Shown here one piece after another: positions 13,184-22,483 of a stretch of 64,000 bases of DNA. The stretch lies in assembly GCF_905120355.1 (NCBI RefSeq), contig NZ_CAJHOB010000008.1:1-64000 (forward strand), given 5' to 3'. Source of the stretch: Azonexus hydrophilus. Lineage in GTDB: Bacteria; Pseudomonadota; Gammaproteobacteria; Burkholderiales; Rhodocyclaceae. Position 1 is the first letter of the stretch; each line of letters starts with the position of its first letter. Below the pieces are notes generated by a model that saw only the letters and a program-made list of their open reading frames with translations, ran no database searches and was not told the DNA's origin. Made by a program: the position numbers and the translations under genes.

Positions 13184-14107
13184 TCAGCGCTTGGCCAGCT
13201 GCGCGGCGTCATCACCGCGTTTGAGAAGGGTCAGGGGATTTTGCGGCACGTTGAACATACGCACCTCGAAATGCAGGTGTGGCCCGGTCGAACGCCCCGT
13301 GCTACCGACTGCGCCTATTTTTTCGCCACGGCGAACGATCTGTGAATTGACAACATCCATGCGCTCGAGGTGCGCATAGCGAGACGTCAAACCATCGCCA
13401 TGATCGACGTCGATCATGTTGCCAAACTCAGGATGGTAAGACGCCGTCAACACCACGCCATCTGCTGCCGCAACCACCGGGGTACCCGTCGGCGCGGCAA
13501 AATCCAGCCCGTCGTGACGCGAGCGCACTCCCAGGAACGGGTCGCTGCGATGGCCAAAACCAGAGCCCAGACGGGCATTTTTGACGGGCAAGGTACTTGG
13601 CACCAGACGATTTTCCACTCGCTGTTCCAGCAAGGCTATCTCGAGCAGGGCCAGCTCTTCTGAACGGTGTTCGATCTGCTCGGCCAGACGCTCAATTTCC
13701 TGCTGCAATTCACTGGCCGACAGCGGTTCGGGCAGGAACGGTCCCCCTTGGCCGGGGACTGTCTCATCCTGCGCTGACTGCGGCCGCTTGACTCCGGACA
13801 GATGCGACACCCGATCCCCCAGGCTATCCAGCTGCAACAAGCGCCCCTGCAATTCACCCAGCCGGGTCGCCATCAAGTTCAGATTATTGGTAATGAAGTC
13901 GCGCGTCTTGCGCAATTCTTTCTGCTGCACCGACAGCAGTACATCTTCCACTATCGGCAGGCGCAGGTGCAGGGACAATGCTGAAAATGCGACAGAACAG
14001 AGAAAGACCAGTCCGCAGAAGGCAAACGCACCCAATGCAATGTGGCGGGGCATAATGTGAAGCGTGCGCGCCGCTTTCAGGTGGCGTGAAACAATAATGA
14101 CCTGCAC
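13184..14107 (-). CDS. M23 family metallopeptidase (LytM-type cell wall endopeptidase or regulator)
   Basis: This is a membrane-anchored periplasmic protein of 307 residues. From the GTG start it has one N-terminal transmembrane segment (about residues 18-42), a coiled-coil stretch (about 60-150) and a C-terminal M23 domain. The domain keeps the zinc ligands: the first H/D pair in GFGHRSDPF and RHDGLDFAAP, and the HLH in GPHLHFEVR. The protein could cleave peptidoglycan cross-links or activate amidases, as NlpD/EnvC do, but those have degenerate sites whereas this one looks catalytic. The GTG at 14107 is chosen for the GGAGGAG site upstream. Its start lies only 12 bp from that of divergent dciA. 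Confidence 0.88.
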   Translation of the reverse strand: MQVIIVSRHLKAARTLHIMPRHIALGAFAFCGLVFLCSVAFSALSLHLRLPIVEDVLLSVQQKELRKTRDFITNNLNLMATRLGELQGRLLQLDSLGDRVSHLSGVKRPQSAQDETVPGQGGPFLPEPLSASELQQEIERLAEQIEHRSEELALLEIALLEQRVENRLVPSTLPVKNARLGSGFGHRSDPFLGVRSRHDGLDFAAPTGTPVVAAADGVVLTASYHPEFGNMIDVDHGDGLTSRYAHLERMDVVNSQIVRRGEKIGAVGSTGRSTGPHLHFEVRMFNVPQNPLTLLKRGDDAAQLAKR

Positions 14108-14119
14108 AAAATCTCCTCC

Positions 14120-14554
14120 ATGTATCAAGCGCCCGAACACTTCCTGAGCACCGATGCCGCAGCCAGCCGGCTGTTACGCCACGCCCGCCTGCTTGCCGAA
14201 CTTTCGCGCCGCTTCGCAGCTGCAGCACCCGGCCCACTCGCCAGTTCGGCGCGCGTCGCCAACTTCCGTTCGGGAAAAGTCGTCATCCTCGCTGAAAATG
14301 GTGCGGTCGCGGTGAAGCTACGGCAGCTGGGACAACGGCTTTGCAGCAAATTATCTTTTGAAGGGGCCGAGTGTAGCGAGATAGAAATCAAAGTACAACC
14401 CCGACAAACACCTTTTCGATCAATGGGTTCCACCATAAAACCCATTTCACGGCGCAGCGTTGACAACCTCAAAACAGCCGCCAAGGGCCTACCCGAGGGC
14501 GATTTGCGCCGCGCCCTGGAGACATTGTTACGCCGTTGTGCTAAAGAGGAATGA
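14120..14554 (+). CDS. dciA: DUF721 family protein, DciA-type replicative helicase loader/operator
   Basis: The 144-residue protein matches the DUF721/DciA family, whose members help load DnaB in bacteria lacking DnaC. The N-terminal KH-like region is visible as ARLLAELSRRFAAAAPGPLASSARVANFRSGKVVILAENGAVAVKLRQLGQRL, followed by a longer, probably disordered C-terminal part. The location next to lpxC and secA is the usual one in Betaproteobacteria. There is no visible ribosome site before the ATG, and the gap to the divergent M23 start is 12 bp, so its promoter must lie inside the M23 gene. Its 3' end overlaps the convergent small membrane gene by 14 bp. Confidence 0.8.
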   Translation: MYQAPEHFLSTDAAASRLLRHARLLAELSRRFAAAAPGPLASSARVANFRSGKVVILAENGAVAVKLRQLGQRLCSKLSFEGAECSEIEIKVQPRQTPFRSMGSTIKPISRRSVDNLKTAAKGLPEGDLRRALETLLRRCAKEE

Positions 14555-14729
14555 TCGCCAGGCGCTCGAGAAACATCAGCGCAAAAACCGCGAGTGCGAA
14601 GACCAGACCATAGCGCAGCAGACGGCCACTGAAGGCGAGGTAGGCACGTTTTCCCGTGAAAACGTAGAGTAGAAAGCCACTGCCCAGCGCGATCAGCAGG
14701 ACGACAGCCAGAAGACGAAGGAACCACAT
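14541..14729 (-). CDS. Small inner-membrane protein of unknown function
   Basis: A 62-residue protein with two predicted transmembrane helices (about 4-24 and 38-56) joined by a basic loop (GKRAYLAFSGRLLRYG). It lies 17 bp downstream of lpxC on the same strand and probably ends the dcw transcript. Its 3' end overlaps dciA convergently by 14 bp. I recognise no family beyond a short conserved-looking membrane protein. The clean codons, tight spacing and Met start support a real gene. Confidence 0.65.
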   Translation of the reverse strand: MWFLRLLAVVLLIALGSGFLLYVFTGKRAYLAFSGRLLRYGLVFALAVFALMFLERLAIIPL

Positions 14730-14746
14730 CGGGCTTGCCGGGCGTC

Positions 14747-15661
14747 TCAGGCGGCTTGCGCCAGCCAGCGGGTCACGCCCTGCGGCGCTTGATCCGCCGC
14801 ATCGAAACTGACCAGCTCCCAGGACTCCCGGGTTGCCAGCAGGGCGCGGGCGAGCTGGTTATTGAGCGCGTGCCCGCCCTTGTACGACGCGTAATCCGCC
14901 AGCAGCGGATGGCCGAGCAGGTAGAGATCACCCACCGCGTCGAGAATCTTGTGTTTGACGAACTCGTCGCTGTAACGCAGGCCGTCGAGGTTGAGCACGC
15001 GATACTCGTCCAGAACAATGGCATTCTCCAGGCCACCACCCAGTGCCAGCCCGTGTTCGCGCAGGTATTCGACTTCCTGCATGAAGCCGAAGGTCCGGGC
15101 GCGGGAAACTTCACGCACATAGGACTGTTCGGCAAAATCGATGGTCGCTTCCTGCGCCGACTTGTCGATCGCAGGATGCTTGAAATCAATGGAAAAACTC
15201 AGGCGATAGCCCTCATACGGACTGAAGCGCGCCCACTTGTCACCGTCGCGGACCTCAATCGGCCGGGTGACGCGAATGAATTTCTTGGCGGCGTTCTGTT
15301 CTTCGATGCCCGCTGACTGGATGAGAAAGGCGAAAGGCGCCGCCGATCCGTCGAGGATGGGCACTTCCGGTGCATCCAGATCGATCCAGGCATTATCGAT
15401 GCCGAGACCACACAGCGCCGACATCAGGTGCTCGATCGTCCCGACCTTGACGCCGTCTTTCTCCAGACAGGAGCACATGCGCGTGTCGCCGATCAGCATC
15501 GCCTGCGCGGGAATATCCACCGGCTCAGGCAAGTCCACCCGCCGAAACACGATACCGGTATCCGGAGCAGCCGGGCGCAGCGTCAGATTGACCTTGACGC
15601 CACCATGCAGCCCAACGCCAGAGGCGTGGATCACGGTTTTCAGGGTGCGCTGTTTGAGCAT
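14747..15661 (-). CDS. lpxC: UDP-3-O-acyl-N-acetylglucosamine deacetylase
   Basis: LpxC carries out the committed deacetylation step of lipid A synthesis in the cytosol. The 304-residue zinc enzyme has its ligands H78 (in EHLMSAL), H237 and D241 (in [10 protein letters not shown]). The catalytic H265 lies in KGGHALNNQ. Length and spacing are standard. It follows ftsZ as in most proteobacterial dcw clusters, with a hairpin in between (15699-15727), so its expression may be partly uncoupled from ftsZ. Confidence 0.97.
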   Translation of the reverse strand: MLKQRTLKTVIHASGVGLHGGVKVNLTLRPAAPDTGIVFRRVDLPEPVDIPAQAMLIGDTRMCSCLEKDGVKVGTIEHLMSALCGLGIDNAWIDLDAPEVPILDGSAAPFAFLIQSAGIEEQNAAKKFIRVTRPIEVRDGDKWARFSPYEGYRLSFSIDFKHPAIDKSAQEATIDFAEQSYVREVSRARTFGFMQEVEYLREHGLALGGGLENAIVLDEYRVLNLDGLRYSDEFVKHKILDAVGDLYLLGHPLLADYASYKGGHALNNQLARALLATRESWELVSFDAADQAPQGVTRWLAQAA

Positions 15662-15698
15662 GGAGAAATATCGATTAACTTGTTGAATAAACAGGGAA

Positions 15699-15727
15699 GG
15701 CGGTGCACTTTATCACAGTGCACCGCC
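15699..15727. terminator. Hairpin between ftsZ and lpxC
   Basis: An 11-bp perfect inverted repeat, GGCGGTGCACT (15699-15709) and AGTGCACCGCC (15717-15727), has a 7-nt loop. The T-run (TTTTTT, 15731-15736) lies on the plus-strand side, so as a terminator it points against lpxC transcription. On the minus strand the same feature is an A-run before the stem. It may be a processing or partial termination site for ftsZ mRNA, or it may block antisense transcription. Confidence 0.55.
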
Positions 15728-15758
15728 ACCTTTTTTCAGAGGTACAACGTTTTTTGCG

Positions 15759-16940
15759 TCAATCCGCCTGTTTGCGCAGGAAAGCCGGAATATCGTAGCG
15801 ATCGACGCCGCTGTTGGCGAGCGCCTCGACCGTCACGTTGCGCTTGCGGACCACCGCCGGCACATCCGCCATCTGGTTGAAGTCCACCGCCGCGCCATTG
15901 CCATAAGCGACCATGTCATGCGTGCCGGTGGCGACAGCTTCGATGATCGGCGTGTTGATGACTTCAAAGCTTTGCCGCTTGGCTGCCGTCTGGCCCAGGC
16001 CGGTGGCCACCACGGTCACCCGCAGCGCATCACCCATCAGTTCGTCGTACACCGCGCCGAAGATCACATGCGCATCTTCCGCAGTAAACGCCTTCACCGT
16101 GTTCATCACCTCATTCACTTCCTTCATCTTGAGGTTGCCCTTGGCAGCGGTGATATTAACCAGCACACCGCGGGCGCCGGAAAGGTTGATGCCTTCGAGC
16201 AACGGCGAAGCCACCGCCTGCTCAGCAGCGATACGGGCACGGTCGACACCGGAGGCCGCCGCCGAACCCATCATGGCGCGACCCATTTCGCCCATGACAG
16301 TACGCACGTCCTCAAAGTCGACGTTGATCAGACCGGGATAGGTGATGATTTCAGCAATTCCACCCACCGCATTTTTAAGCACGTCGTCAGCTGCACGGAA
16401 ACAGTCGTCGACATCGGCATCATCGCCCATCACTTCCATCAGCTTGTCGTTGAGGATGACGATCAGCGAATCGACGTGCTTGGCGAACTCGGCGATACCG
16501 GCTTCCGCCGATTTCATGCGGCGACCGCCTTCGAAGCTGAACGGCTTGGTCACCACACCCACGGTCAATACACCCATTTCACGGGCCACTTCGGCCACCA
16601 CAGGCGCCGCGCCGGTACCGGTGCCACCACCCATGCCGGCGGTAATGAAGGCCATGTGCGCACCTTCGAGTTGCGCACGAATCTCTTCACGGTGCGCTTC
16701 CGCAGCCGCCTTGCCGGCTTCCGGCTTGGCGCCGGCACCGAGGCCGCTCTTGCCCAGCGACAACTTGGAGGCTGCTGCATTGCGTGCCAGCGCCTGGGCG
16801 TCGGTGTTGGCAGCGATGAACTCAACGCCGCTCACGCCTTCGCGGATCATGTGCTCGATGGCATTGCCACCGGCACCACCTACGCCGAACACCTTGATGA
16901 TGGTGCCCTGCGACTCGTCTTTGTCGATGATTTCAAACAT
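15759..16940 (-). CDS. ftsZ: Cell division protein FtsZ
   Basis: FtsZ is the tubulin-like GTPase that forms the Z-ring at midcell and recruits the divisome. The 393-residue protein has the nucleotide-binding GGGTGTG tubulin signature at 104-110 and the synergy loop region GLINVDFEDVRTVM. The C-terminal conserved tail DRYDIPAFLRKQAD binds FtsA and ZipA. A strong GGAGG site precedes the ATG, fitting the need for high expression. It lies 31 bp after ftsA. Confidence 0.98.
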   Translation of the reverse strand: MFEIIDKDESQGTIIKVFGVGGAGGNAIEHMIREGVSGVEFIAANTDAQALARNAAASKLSLGKSGLGAGAKPEAGKAAAEAHREEIRAQLEGAHMAFITAGMGGGTGTGAAPVVAEVAREMGVLTVGVVTKPFSFEGGRRMKSAEAGIAEFAKHVDSLIVILNDKLMEVMGDDADVDDCFRAADDVLKNAVGGIAEIITYPGLINVDFEDVRTVMGEMGRAMMGSAAASGVDRARIAAEQAVASPLLEGINLSGARGVLVNITAAKGNLKMKEVNEVMNTVKAFTAEDAHVIFGAVYDELMGDALRVTVVATGLGQTAAKRQSFEVINTPIIEAVATGTHDMVAYGNGAAVDFNQMADVPAVVRKRNVTVEALANSGVDRYDIPAFLRKQAD

Positions 16941-16971
16941 AAGGACCTCCTCCGAAAAAAACCGTTAACAA

Positions 16972-18201
16972 TCAAAAATTCTTGGAAAACCACTGTTTCA
17001 TGCTGGAAAACACGTCGCTGACGCCACGTTTTTCCTGAATCTTCTGCCCCCGCCGGCGCTGCGTCTGCGCTTCCAGCAGCAAGCCGTAGGCGGTCGAAAA
17101 GCGCGGGCTCTGCACCACATCGGCCAGACTGCCGGTGTATTTCGGACTGCCCAGGCGGACCGGCATGTGAAAGATTTCCTCACCCAGTTCGACCATCCCC
17201 GGCATGGCGCTGGCGCCGCCGGTGAGCACGATGCCGGACGACAGCACATCCTCGAATCCCGCCCGGCGCAGTTCGTGCTGGATCAGTTCGAACAACTCCT
17301 CGACACGCGGCTGAATGACATCGGCCAAGGCCCGGCGGCTCAGTTTGCGGCTGGGACGATCGTCCACGCCGGCAACATCAATGCTTTCCGAGGCATCGGC
17401 CATATGTGTCAGGGCGCAACCGAAGCGGATCTTGATGTCTTCCGCTTCCCGCGTCGGGGTGCGCAGCGCCATGGCAATGTCGTTGGTCACCTGATCGCCG
17501 GCAATCGGAATGACCGAGGTATGGCGGATCGCCCCCTGGGTCCACACGGCGATGTCGGTCGTGCCGCCGCCAATATCGATCAGGCAGACCCCGAGATCCT
17601 TTTCATCTTCCGACAGCACGGCATAGCTCGACGCCAGCGGCTGCAGCACCAGATCGTTGGCTTCCAGTCCGCACCGACGCACGCATTTGACGATGTTCTG
17701 CGCCGCCGACACGGCACCGGTGACGATGTGTGTTTTCACCTCCAGGCGCATGCCGCTCATGCCGATCGGCTCGCGGATGCTGTCCTGGCCGTCGATGACG
17801 AATTCCTGGGTGAGAATGTGCAGGATTTCCTGATCCGCCGGAATCGGCATGGCGCGCGCCGTTTCAATCACGCGCTCGACATCGGCTTGCGTCACTTCCT
17901 TGTCCTTGATCGCCACCATGCCGTTGGAGTTGAAGCTCTTGATGTGACTGCCGGCAATACCGGTATACACATGGCTGACTTTGCAGTCCGCCATCAGCTC
18001 GACCTCCTGTATGACTCGGCTGATGGTATGCACCGCTTCCTCGATATTCACCACCGCGCCTTTTTTCAGGCCACGCGACTCCTGCGAGCCAACGCCGATG
18101 ACGTTCAGCCGCCCTTCCTGATCGAGATCAGCCACCAGCGCGATGATGCGCGAAGTGCCGATATCCAGGCCAACCACCAGGTCCTTGTTGTCCCTGCTCA
18201 T
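16972..18201 (-). CDS. ftsA: Cell division protein FtsA
   Basis: FtsA is the actin-like ATPase that tethers FtsZ to the inner membrane and signals to FtsQLB and FtsN. It has 409 residues. The phosphate-1 motif GLDIGTSRI is at about 11-19, the phosphate-2 motif LIDIGGGTTDIAVW at about 207-220, and the adenosine motif IVLTGGAS near residue 333. The C-terminal amphipathic helix, MKQWFSKNF at the very end, is the membrane-targeting sequence. The spacing to ftsQ is 4 bp. Confidence 0.97.
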   Translation of the reverse strand: MSRDNKDLVVGLDIGTSRIIALVADLDQEGRLNVIGVGSQESRGLKKGAVVNIEEAVHTISRVIQEVELMADCKVSHVYTGIAGSHIKSFNSNGMVAIKDKEVTQADVERVIETARAMPIPADQEILHILTQEFVIDGQDSIREPIGMSGMRLEVKTHIVTGAVSAAQNIVKCVRRCGLEANDLVLQPLASSYAVLSEDEKDLGVCLIDIGGGTTDIAVWTQGAIRHTSVIPIAGDQVTNDIAMALRTPTREAEDIKIRFGCALTHMADASESIDVAGVDDRPSRKLSRRALADVIQPRVEELFELIQHELRRAGFEDVLSSGIVLTGGASAMPGMVELGEEIFHMPVRLGSPKYTGSLADVVQSPRFSTAYGLLLEAQTQRRRGQKIQEKRGVSDVFSSMKQWFSKNF

Positions 18202-18205
18202 GTGC

Positions 18206-18958
18206 TTACTTTCCCTTCAGCTTGGCGGCATCCACCGCCGCCACCTTGATTGCAAATCCGTTTGGATAGCGCAGATCGACCACTGCCGGCCGGTTTTCCA
18301 GCGCTGCCATTTCCTTCGCGTAAACCTCGACAAACCGCTGCAACCGCTCTTCCAGCGGCCACTTCGGATGCTCCCGCCCAATCTCTATGCGCATGCCGTT
18401 GTCCAGCGTCAGCCGCCAGGCCAGTCGTGACGACAAGCTCAGCTGCACGGGCCGCTCGCCGACCGTGGCAAACAGCTCGCGAAACGCCACGAAGCGCTCC
18501 ATCACCTGCCGTGCCGTACCCTGCGGTCCTTGCAGCAAGGGCAGACGGCGCATTTCGTCCTCCGCCAGCAAGGCAGCAAATACCTCGCCATGCCCATTGA
18601 TCATTTCGGCGTAGCCCTCGCCCCAGCGGGCCAGCGGCTGGTGCTCCTCGACTTGTATCGCCAGCCCCGCCGGCCATACCCGCCGCACCTGCACCGCACG
18701 CACCCAGGGCAACTGCAGCAGCGCCTGCCGTACGCTGCTCACGTCCAGGGTGAAGAAGTTGCCGCGCAAACTGCCTGGCAGCAGCTGCTCGATTTCGCCG
18801 CGGCGGGTGTGCTGCAGCGGCGTTTCGAACACGACTTGCTGCACCGGCATCGCCGGCACCCGCACCAGCCACACCGCAGCTGCAGCCAGCAGCGCTGCAG
18901 CACCGACCAGAAAGAGCAGATCGGCCAGGGCGTTGAGGAGTTGCGGTTTGTGCCACAT
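18206..18958 (-). CDS. ftsQ: Cell division protein FtsQ
   Basis: FtsQ is a bitopic inner-membrane divisome scaffold that links FtsA/FtsK to FtsB and FtsL. The 250-residue protein shows a short cytoplasmic N-terminus, one transmembrane helix at about 13-33 and a periplasmic POTRA domain starting around VPVQQVVFETPLQHTRRGEIEQLL. The POTRA domain is followed by the beta domain with the conserved VDLRYPNGFAIK near the C-terminus. It sits between ddl and ftsA with short spacers, the normal cluster order. Confidence 0.95.
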   Translation of the reverse strand: MWHKPQLLNALADLLFLVGAAALLAAAAVWLVRVPAMPVQQVVFETPLQHTRRGEIEQLLPGSLRGNFFTLDVSSVRQALLQLPWVRAVQVRRVWPAGLAIQVEEHQPLARWGEGYAEMINGHGEVFAALLAEDEMRRLPLLQGPQGTARQVMERFVAFRELFATVGERPVQLSLSSRLAWRLTLDNGMRIEIGREHPKWPLEERLQRFVEVYAKEMAALENRPAVVDLRYPNGFAIKVAAVDAAKLKGK

Positions 18959-18966
18959 TCATTACC

Positions 18967-19881
18967 TCAGTCGTTCGCAGCCAGTTCAAGCACACGCCGT
19001 ACCAGCACCGGGTACTCCATGCCGGCCACCCGCGCTGCCATCGGCACCAGCGAATGATCGGTCATACCGGGCGCCGTATTGGCTTCCAGAAAATAATGCT
19101 GCCCGGCTGCATCCATCAGGAAATCCACCCGCCCCCAGCCGCGCCCGCCCAGCACCTTGAATGCCTGCAGGGCCTGGGCACGGATCAGCGCCTCCTGTTC
19201 AGCGGGCAGGCCACAAGGGCAGCGATAGGCCGTGTCGTCGCGGTTGTACTTTGCTTCGTAGTCGTACCACTCGGTCGCGGGTTCGATCTTGACGATGGGC
19301 AGGGTGTTCTCGCCCAGGATACCCACGGTGTACTCGCCACCAAGAATCGCCTGCTCGGCAATCACCAGCGAATCATGCCGGGCGGCCTCAGCCCAGGCGG
19401 ACGCCAATTCTCCGGCCTGCTTCACCTTGCTGACGCCGATCGAGGAGCCCTCCCGTGCGGGTTTAACGAATAGCGGCAGCCCCAGTTCGCGTTCAATGGC
19501 TGCAAAATCGCTGTCCGCAGTCAGCAGCCGGTATGCCGGCACCGGCAGCCCGGCGGCCTGCCACACCAGCTTGCTGCGCCATTTGTCCATCGCCAGTGCC
19601 GAGGCCATCACACCCGGCCCGGTGTAGGGAATGTGCATCAGTTCGAGCGCCCCCTGGATGGTGCCATCCTCGCCATGCCGCCCGTGCAGGGCAATGAAAG
19701 CACGGTCGAAGCCGCGCAGATCTGTCAGCGGCTGGCTGGCCGGATCAAAGGACTGGGCATCGATCCCCTGTCCCTGCAACGCGGCCAGTACCCGGCTGCC
19801 ACTGTTGAGCGATACCTCGCGCTCGCCGGAGGTGCCGCCAAAGAGTACGGCGACCTTGCCGAAATTCATTGCCGCAGTCAT
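18967..19881 (-). CDS. ddl: D-alanine-D-alanine ligase
   Basis: Ddl makes the D-Ala-D-Ala dipeptide used by MurF. The 304-residue ATP-grasp protein shows the N-terminal [18 protein letters not shown], the glycine loop [10 protein letters not shown], and the C-terminal ATP/Mg site with [22 protein letters not shown]. It is DdlB-like in size and location. The ATG at 19881 overlaps the murC stop by 4 bp; an internal ATG at 19869 ([10 protein letters not shown]) is an alternative start that fits the family N-terminus about equally well. Confidence 0.96.
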   Translation of the reverse strand: MTAAMNFGKVAVLFGGTSGEREVSLNSGSRVLAALQGQGIDAQSFDPASQPLTDLRGFDRAFIALHGRHGEDGTIQGALELMHIPYTGPGVMASALAMDKWRSKLVWQAAGLPVPAYRLLTADSDFAAIERELGLPLFVKPAREGSSIGVSKVKQAGELASAWAEAARHDSLVIAEQAILGGEYTVGILGENTLPIVKIEPATEWYDYEAKYNRDDTAYRCPCGLPAEQEALIRAQALQAFKVLGGRGWGRVDFLMDAAGQHYFLEANTAPGMTDHSLVPMAARVAGMEYPVLVRRVLELAAND

Positions 19882-21269
19882 TGCATTTCCACCAATTTAC
19901 CGGGCACCGCACCAATCGAACCGGCCCCCATGGTCAACACCACATCGCCCGCGCGGGCGACATCCAGAATTGTTTGCGGCATGGCCGCAATGTCTTCAAC
20001 GAAAACCGGCTCCACCTTGCCCACCACTCGCAAGGCCCGTGCCAGCGAGCGGCCATCGGCCGCAACGATGGGGGCCTCTCCCGCGGCATACACTTCGGCC
20101 AGACAGAGTGCATCGACGGTGGACAGCACCTTGACGAAGTCCTCGAAGCAATCGCGGGTACGCGTATAGCGATGCGGCTGGAAGGCCAGCAACAAGCGCC
20201 GGCCGGGGAAAGCGCCGCGCGCCGCGGCAAGGGTCGCCGCCATTTCCACCGGGTGGTGGCCATAGTCATCGACCAGCGTGATCGCGCCGCCGCCGGGCAG
20301 GGTGATTTCACCGTAGCGATGAAAGCGCCGGCCTACCCCCTTAAATTCCGTCAGTGCCTTGCAGATTGCCGCATCGTCCACGCCCACCTCCGTGGCGACG
20401 GCAATCGCTGCCAGGGCATTCAGGACGTTATGCTCACCCGGCACATTGAGGGTGACCGGCATCCGGCTGACGGTGCCGTTGACCCGCACACAGGTGAAGT
20501 GCATGCGCCCCGCATCCGCCACTACATCTTCGGCGTAGACATTGCAGTCCGGGCTGAAACCGTAGGTAATGGTCTGGCGCGTCACCCGCGGCATGATCTC
20601 GCGCACATGCGGGTTATCGGCACAGAGCACGGCCACGCCGTAAAACGGCAAACGGTTGAGAAAATCGACGAAAGCCCCTTTCAGGCGCTCGAAATCATGG
20701 CCGTAGGTTTCCATGTGATCGGCGTCGATATTGGTCACCACCGAAATCACCGGCGACAGGAAAAGGAAGGACGCATCCGACTCATCGGCTTCCGCCACCA
20801 GAAAGTCGCCCGCACCGAGCTTGGCATTGGCGCCGGCCGCATTCAACCGGCCACCGATAACGAAGGTCGGATCGACGCCGCCTTCTGCCAACACACTGGT
20901 GACCAGACTGGTGGTCGTGGTTTTGCCGTGGGTGCCGGCAATGGCGATGCCCTGCTTCAGACGCATCAACTCAGCCAGCATGAGCGCGCGCGGCACGATC
21001 GGGATTCGCTTTTCCCGGGCGGCCATGACCTCCGGGTTATCTTCCTTGACGGCAGTTGAAGTCACCACCGCATCGGCACCAGCGATGTTTTCCGCCGCAT
21101 GGCCAATGGTCACGCGCACCCCCTCGCCTTCCAGGCGTCGCGTGGTTGCACTTGCCTGCAGGTCGGAGCCACTCACGGTGTAACCCAGGTTGGCCAGCAC
21201 TTCGGCAATGCCGCTCATGCCAGAGCCACCAACGCCGACGAAGTGGATGTGTTTGACTTTATGTTTCAT
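19878..21269 (-). CDS. murC: UDP-N-acetylmuramate-L-alanine ligase
   Basis: MurC adds the first amino acid, L-alanine, to UDP-MurNAc in the cytosol. The 463-residue Mur ligase starts with the UDP-binding motif [17 protein letters not shown] and has the ATP P-loop [12 protein letters not shown] near residue 110. The central EADESDASF and C-terminal DDYGHHP motifs are present. The start at 21269 is set by this N-terminus; upstream sequence in frame belongs to murG. It is spaced 10 bp from murG. Confidence 0.97.
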   Translation of the reverse strand: MKHKVKHIHFVGVGGSGMSGIAEVLANLGYTVSGSDLQASATTRRLEGEGVRVTIGHAAENIAGADAVVTSTAVKEDNPEVMAAREKRIPIVPRALMLAELMRLKQGIAIAGTHGKTTTTSLVTSVLAEGGVDPTFVIGGRLNAAGANAKLGAGDFLVAEADESDASFLFLSPVISVVTNIDADHMETYGHDFERLKGAFVDFLNRLPFYGVAVLCADNPHVREIMPRVTRQTITYGFSPDCNVYAEDVVADAGRMHFTCVRVNGTVSRMPVTLNVPGEHNVLNALAAIAVATEVGVDDAAICKALTEFKGVGRRFHRYGEITLPGGGAITLVDDYGHHPVEMAATLAAARGAFPGRRLLLAFQPHRYTRTRDCFEDFVKVLSTVDALCLAEVYAAGEAPIVAADGRSLARALRVVGKVEPVFVEDIAAMPQTILDVARAGDVVLTMGAGSIGAVPGKLVEMQ

Positions 21270-21279
21270 GTTCTCGATT

Positions 21280-22338
21280 TCACCGTGCGACTTCGCTGCA
21301 AAGTTGCGCCACATCCCGGGTCGCATTCGGTTTGGCCAGGGTGCGCGCCTGCTCGGCCATGGCCAGCAGCTGGCTGCGCGAGTAATTGCGCAGGAGGGCA
21401 ATGCTCTGCGGGGTCAGCTCTTCCTGCGGCAGCAGGAAAGCCCCTCCCACATTGACCAGGAAACGGGCATTGCCTGTCTGATGATCATCGACCGCGTGCG
21501 GGAACGGCACCAGAATGCTGGCCACACCGGCCGCCGCCAGTTCTGCCACGGTCAGCGCACCGGCCCGGCAGATCACCAAGTCAGCCCAGTCGTAAGCGCC
21601 GGCCATATCTTCGATGAAAGGCACGCAGTGGGCGCTCACCCCCACCTCGGCATAAGCGGTTTCAAGCGCGGCAATATGTTTTTCGCCCGCCTGGTGCACG
21701 ATCTGCGGCAACTGTTCTGCCGTCAGCTCGGCCATGCCCAACGGCACGCGTTCATTCAATGCCTGCGCGCCGAGGCTGCCGCCGATCACCAGCAGCCGCA
21801 AGGCACCGCTGCGTTCCCCCAGCCGCTCGGCGGGTGCGGGCAAGGCGGCAATTTCCGGACGCACCGGATTACCCAGCCACTCCCCTTTCGGCAGCACATC
21901 GGGGAAGCCGGTGGCCACCCGCGTGGCAAGCTTTGCCAGAACACGGTTAGCCAAACCCGCCACCGAATTCTGTTCATGCAAAACTAGAGGAATCCCCTGC
22001 AGCCGGGCCATGACGCCGCCCGGGAAGGTGATGTAACCGCCCATGCCGAGCACCACGTCAGGCTTCACCTGCTGCAACGCCTGCCGTGCCTGCCAGAGAC
22101 CGCGCAGCAGGTTAAACGGCAGCATCAGTTTGCGCAGCAGCCCCTTGCCGCGCAGAGCAGCAAAGCGCACCCACACCATCTCCAGCCCATGCTGCGGCAC
22201 CAGCCGCGCTTCCATTCCATCCGGATTACCCAGCCATACCACGCGCCAGCCGGCCGCGCGCATTTCCTGCGCCACAGCCAGGGCCGGAAAAATATGCCCG
22301 CCGGTACCGCCGGCCATGATCAATATCGTTTTACTCAT
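21280..22338 (-). CDS. murG: Lipid II synthase (UDP-GlcNAc transferase MurG)
   Basis: MurG transfers GlcNAc to lipid I at the inner face of the membrane to give lipid II. The 352-residue GT-B glycosyltransferase shows the N-terminal glycine loop [16 protein letters not shown] and the second loop [15 protein letters not shown]. The C-domain glycine loop [13 protein letters not shown] and the UDP-GlcNAc site [15 protein letters not shown] are also present. Its ATG overlaps by 4 bp the stop of a 41-codon ORF that separates it from ftsW, and its ribosome site lies in a 17-bp repeat shared with the 3' end of ftsW. Confidence 0.97.
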   Translation of the reverse strand: MSKTILIMAGGTGGHIFPALAVAQEMRAAGWRVVWLGNPDGMEARLVPQHGLEMVWVRFAALRGKGLLRKLMLPFNLLRGLWQARQALQQVKPDVVLGMGGYITFPGGVMARLQGIPLVLHEQNSVAGLANRVLAKLATRVATGFPDVLPKGEWLGNPVRPEIAALPAPAERLGERSGALRLLVIGGSLGAQALNERVPLGMAELTAEQLPQIVHQAGEKHIAALETAYAEVGVSAHCVPFIEDMAGAYDWADLVICRAGALTVAELAAAGVASILVPFPHAVDDHQTGNARFLVNVGGAFLLPQEELTPQSIALLRNYSRSQLLAMAEQARTLAKPNATRDVAQLCSEVAR

Positions 22339-22460
22339 GATCTCCCTCCGCGCATCAAGGCAGGATTTTGCCTACGGCCGCGCTGCGCGCTTAACACCGG
22401 CTGCGCCGGGTTAGCCTGCGGCGAAATCGCCAGTTGATGCGAATGAATTCCGTGTCGCAT
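22335..22460 (-). CDS. 41-codon ORF between ftsW and murG, apparently built from a repeat element
   Basis: The ORF starts at an ATG that overlaps the ftsW stop (TGATG) and ends at a TGA that overlaps the murG ATG (ATGA), so it would be translationally coupled on both sides. Its last seven codons spell LMRGGRS and repeat the end of FtsW, because a 17-bp segment carrying the ribosome site (22342-22358 and 22467-22483) is duplicated 125 bp apart. The middle is rich in short palindromes. Translation is plausible from the signals, but a function is not; the peptide may only preserve coupling after an element inserted. Confidence 0.5.
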   Translation of the reverse strand: MRHGIHSHQLAISPQANPAQPVLSAQRGRRQNPALMRGGRS

Positions 22461-22483
22461 CACGACCTCCCTCCGCGCATCAA
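22342..22483. repeat. Direct and inverted repeats at the ftsW-murG junction
   Basis: Two nested structures are visible. A 17-bp direct repeat, CTCCCTCCGCGCATCAA, occurs at 22342-22358 and 22467-22483; each copy supplies the GGAGGGAG ribosome site of the gene downstream. A perfect 18-bp inverted repeat pairs 22424-22441 with 22476-22493, so it reaches 10 bp beyond the range given here. It encloses the ftsW stop codon in a 34-nt loop. Between them, AACACCGGC and GCCGGGTT form a shorter imperfect palindrome. The layout resembles a REP-like element inserted with target duplication. Confidence 0.65.
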
